A stretch of DNA of 40,229 nucleotides from an uncultured Planctomycetaceae bacterium (GTDB taxonomy: Bacteria; Planctomycetota; Planctomycetia; Pirellulales; Pirellulaceae), in contig CAIPEB010000415.1 of assembly GCA_903863885.1 (NCBI GenBank), positions 1 to 40,229 on the forward strand. Direction: 5' to 3'. The translations under genes were made by a program, and so were the position numbers. Below the pieces are notes generated by a model that saw nothing but the letters and a program-made list of their open reading frames with translations, was not told the origin of the DNA and made no database searches. This document shows, piece by piece, positions 38,203 to 40,229 of the stretch (the stretch's first letter is position 1; every line of letters starts with the position of its first letter).

Positions 38203-38733
38203 TCATCGAAATCGCCGAGCCTCGGCAACCTGTCTCAATCCGTCTTCGATCCAGTTCGAGACGCGGTCGTACGTCGGCAGATGCCACAGCAGTGCGGCGA
38301 CCAGCACACCGGCCGCCAGCAGCGCCGGCCACTGCCGCTCGACCATATAGGCCACGAGAGCGAGAAGACACGGCCCTTCACACAGCGCGGCGCCAACGAT
38401 CGTCTTCGTCGAATACACGATGGCAAGTCGCCCGGCATCTGTGTCCGGCGCGGGACGACCCGGTTGCGACGGCTGCCATGTGCCGCTGGCAATGCCTCGG
38501 ATTTGAGCACGAGCCATGATGCCGGCGATGAGCGGCGACAGCACCAGGCCACTCGCTCCCACGACCATCGAAAGCAACGTCAATATTTGCCCGTTCGCCC
38601 CCGGCTTCGCCTGGGCCGGTGCAAACAGCACCACGTAGCCGCCAAAGAGAATTACGCCCATCACCAGCGACGCAACAATGATCTGCAGGGTCCGCACATG
38701 CGGGCCCAGGTTTTCAGACTGCGGTTCGGACAT
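38203..38733 (-). CDS. Small polytopic membrane protein, unknown function
   Basis: A 176-residue inner-membrane protein, unrecognised. The start at 38733 has AGGAG 8 bases before; the frame open to 39063 further upstream overlaps the palindromic repeat and is not used. Four hydrophobic helices are visible at about 16-38, 49-72, 108-130 and 135-152, with a polar, Pro/Gly-rich loop between the second and third and a charged C-terminal tail. It contains ALCEGPCLLALVAYM in helix 3, a pattern I associate with small planctomycete membrane proteins, but no known family is certain. It precedes the esterase-GH95 gene by 53 bases on the same strand and may be co-transcribed with it. Confidence 0.7.
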   Translation of the reverse strand: MSEPQSENLGPHVRTLQIIVASLVMGVILFGGYVVLFAPAQAKPGANGQILTLLSMVVGASGLVLSPLIAGIMARAQIRGIASGTWQPSQPGRPAPDTDAGRLAIVYSTKTIVGAALCEGPCLLALVAYMVERQWPALLAAGVLVAALLWHLPTYDRVSNWIEDGLRQVAEARRFR

Positions 38734-39099
38734 GTCTATTTCTCCTGCCGAAGTTCTGTGCGAAAGTATTGCGATCATTTCGGCGCGGAACAAGCATGTC
38801 GAGCCGGAAGCGGCAACCGGGGCAAGGCACCGTATGGGTTCGGAGGAACTGCCTCTCACAGAGCCGCAAAGCACACCGAGAGGGTTTGCGCCTGGCAAAC
38901 GCTCTCGGTGGTCCCCGTGTCTCCGTGGGAGAAGACGAAGCAGCGGACGGAACTTCGAACATCTTCGCTCGCGAACTCTCCCCGTGCCGCAATCGTTCTC
39001 CGCGCGATACAATTCGTTGATCGAAGCCACCAAGTGCTCTGCGCCGTCGCAATTCAACCGCACGGTGACGGGCGAAATTCAGAAGGAAGGATTCACACT
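38734..39099. other. 366-bp divergent spacer with palindromic element
   Basis: This lies between the small membrane protein gene (minus) and the four-cysteine lipoprotein gene (plus). Its main content is the repeat at 38853-38932. The open frames that cross it have no protein features. Confidence 0.45.
38853..38932. repeat. Palindromic MITE-like repeat element
   Basis: An 80-base element with a strong central hairpin. CACCGAGAG (38874-38882) pairs with CTCTCGGTG (38902-38910), and after one mismatch GTTTGC (38884-38889) pairs with GCAAAC (38895-38900), leaving a 5-base loop. The outer arms (CTCTCACAGAG at the left, CTCCGTGGGAG at the right) are imperfect inverted repeats. The left arm resembles the short-period repeat at 2561-2590. 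It encodes nothing. Confidence 0.65.
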
Positions 39100-39465
39100 A
39101 TGTCCAAGAACAGTGTCCTGATTCGCAGCGTGATCATCCTCGCGGCTTTGACGTGCGGCGCGTGCAACCAAAAGCCCGCTGCCAGTTCCACACCGGCACC
39201 CGCTGAAGCAGCCAAAGCTCCGGAAGACGCCGTAGCTGTTACCGTCACAACCCAGATGACTGACGTGCTGTTAAAAGCCGACAAGGTCGATGGCACCGAA
39301 GACAAGACCGTGTCGAAATGCGCGTCCTGCGATTTGGGGATGGACGGCTCGAAAGAACACGCGCTGAAGGTCGGCGAGTTCACGCTGCTGTTCTGCAGCG
39401 ATGACTGTAAGCAGGAATTCTCGAAGGACCTCGAAAAGTCCGTCGTGGCAATCAAGATTCCCTGA
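39100..39465 (+). CDS. Small putative lipoprotein with four-cysteine metal-binding (TRASH/YHS-like) motif
   Basis: A 121-residue protein with a hydrophobic leader ending in TCGAC at 18-22. This is an imperfect lipobox with Cys22, so it is probably an inner- or outer-membrane lipoprotein. A low-complexity Ala/Pro linker follows, then a compact domain with Cys74-x2-Cys77 and Cys99-x3-Cys103 (KCASCDLGM and FCSDDC), which resembles TRASH/YHS-type metal-binding treble-clef modules. AGGAAGG lies about 9 bases before the start. It could bind copper or zinc, or receive electrons from the thioredoxin-like lipoprotein encoded tail to tail with it (39477-40199, 11-base gap). The metal is unknown. Confidence 0.75.
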   Translation: MSKNSVLIRSVIILAALTCGACNQKPAASSTPAPAEAAKAPEDAVAVTVTTQMTDVLLKADKVDGTEDKTVSKCASCDLGMDGSKEHALKVGEFTLLFCSDDCKQEFSKDLEKSVVAIKIP

Positions 39466-39476
39466 CAGTCGAGACT

Positions 39477-40199
39477 TCATAGCTCGAGCATCGACTTCAG
39501 CCGCGACTTACTCGCCAGACCTTCCTGGCGGGCAACGGCGCGACCGCCTTTGAATACCTGCAGATTGGGTACCGACGAGACACGGTAGCGTGCGGCCAAC
39601 TGGCGGCAGTCGTCGATGTTTACCTTCACCACTTTGGCCTGAGGTGACTCGGCTGCCAGTTCGTCCAGAACCGGCCCAAGCTTCTTGCAGGGCCCGCACC
39701 ACTCCGCGTAGAAGTCCACCAGCACCGGAACGTCCGACTGAAGCACCTGCTGCTCGAAGTTGCTCTCATTTACGTGGAGTACCGACGGCCTGACGACTGC
39801 CGGAGCAGCGTGCGAAGCCACGATGGCCGGACTGCCGGATGAAATCGGAACCTCTTGATCGGCGGCCAGTGATGTTGCATTGGTCGACGCGGCGATGGCC
39901 GGAAGTTGCATCGGCAGTCGCAAGTCCGCGGTCGAACCCGATTGCGCATTGTAGGGCTGCCCGGAACTGGCTGCCGCAGGCCAGTTCTCCTTGCCGACAC
40001 CGTTTGCCGCAGTCGCCGTGGCCGCAGTAGAAACCTGTGCCCTTTCGAGTGCTGAAGACTTGTCCGCTCGCGAGGCCTCGGAGAACTTCCCTTTGCCGGC
40101 ATCCCTTCCCAGCGCACACCCGCTCAGGGGCAATCCGATTACGACCAGCAACAAGGCCGCGTTTATCCTGGTGCGGGATTTGACTTCGCGACGACGCAT
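39477..40199 (-). CDS. Thioredoxin-domain lipoprotein
   Basis: A 240-residue protein. The leader is a lipoprotein signal with lipobox LSGC (Cys28), so it is anchored in a membrane facing the periplasm. Residues about 30-140 are an Ala/Ser/Thr-rich, disordered-looking linker. Residues about 142-240 form a canonical thioredoxin fold with the WCGPC active site and a cis-Pro segment (VSSVPNLQVF). The start at 40199 has AAAGGA upstream. WCGPC is typical of reducing thioredoxins, so in the periplasm it would need electrons from a CcdA/DsbD-like transporter (known for the class). It lies tail to tail with the four-cysteine lipoprotein. Confidence 0.9.
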   Translation of the reverse strand: MRRREVKSRTRINAALLLVVIGLPLSGCALGRDAGKGKFSEASRADKSSALERAQVSTAATATAANGVGKENWPAAASSGQPYNAQSGSTADLRLPMQLPAIAASTNATSLAADQEVPISSGSPAIVASHAAPAVVRPSVLHVNESNFEQQVLQSDVPVLVDFYAEWCGPCKKLGPVLDELAAESPQAKVVKVNIDDCRQLAARYRVSSVPNLQVFKGGRAVARQEGLASKSRLKSMLEL

Positions 40200-40229
40200 C
40201 GTGAATTCCTTTCCTTCTTCCTAAAGTCC

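Overview
The window reads as chromosomal DNA of a GC-rich (roughly 60%) Planctomycetota-like bacterium. This is inferred from gene style, because no rRNA or tRNA gene is present. The pointers are several Tat-exported sugar-metabolism proteins (Gfo/Idh/MocA oxidoreductase, sugar isomerase, amidohydrolase), many exported carbohydrate-active enzymes scattered among small operons, STAS antagonist pairs, a secretin/STN-like Gly/Met-tailed protein and short dispersed intergenic repeats. I see no phage, insertion sequence or CRISPR array.

Layout. 91-3748: an exported GH43-type glycosidase, a convergent Tat-exported Gfo/Idh/MocA oxidoreductase and an exported sialidase-fold protein. 3768-6246: a compact minus-strand operon for 5-oxoprolinase in the order pxpB-pxpC-pxpA with overlapping genes. 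6831-10452: a translationally coupled pair, a DUF6057-type membrane protein and a beta-propeller protein with a c-type heme site. 10608-13031: an orphan Cys-rich anchored protein overlapping, tail to tail, an exported STN-repeat protein. 13348-17975: a small VOC protein and a 1366-residue exported LamG plus TIM-barrel protein that may be an unclassified glycosidase. 18273-21323 (minus): an exported GH130-type enzyme, then a sugar isomerase sandwiched between two paralogous STAS proteins. 21740-24282: a Tat-exported amidohydrolase convergent with a Tat-exported sugar isomerase. 24735-28634: a tight four-gene plus-strand operon (COG4091-type dehydrogenase, methyltransferase with membrane segments, GT1-type glycosyltransferase, RmlC-like cupin) that looks like a small glycoconjugate or natural-product pathway. 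28669-31757: a GH33 sialidase, an SMR exporter of the Gdx/SugE type and a PP2A-like phosphoesterase. 31792-38733 (minus): a GH116-like protein, a very large esterase-GH95 fusion and a small membrane protein. 39100-40199: two convergent envelope lipoproteins, one with a four-cysteine metal-binding motif and one with a thioredoxin domain.

Together the genes describe a heterotrophic degrader of complex fucosylated, sialylated and mannosylated or xylosylated glycans. Oligosaccharides would be cut outside the cytoplasm and the products handled by periplasmic oxidoreductases and isomerases. The two parts most likely to be undescribed systems are the DUF6057/heme-propeller couple (6831-10452) and the four-gene operon at 24735-28634. 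Coordinates of starts were chosen by Shine-Dalgarno sequences, signal peptides and overlaps. All family calls are by eye and no database search was run.
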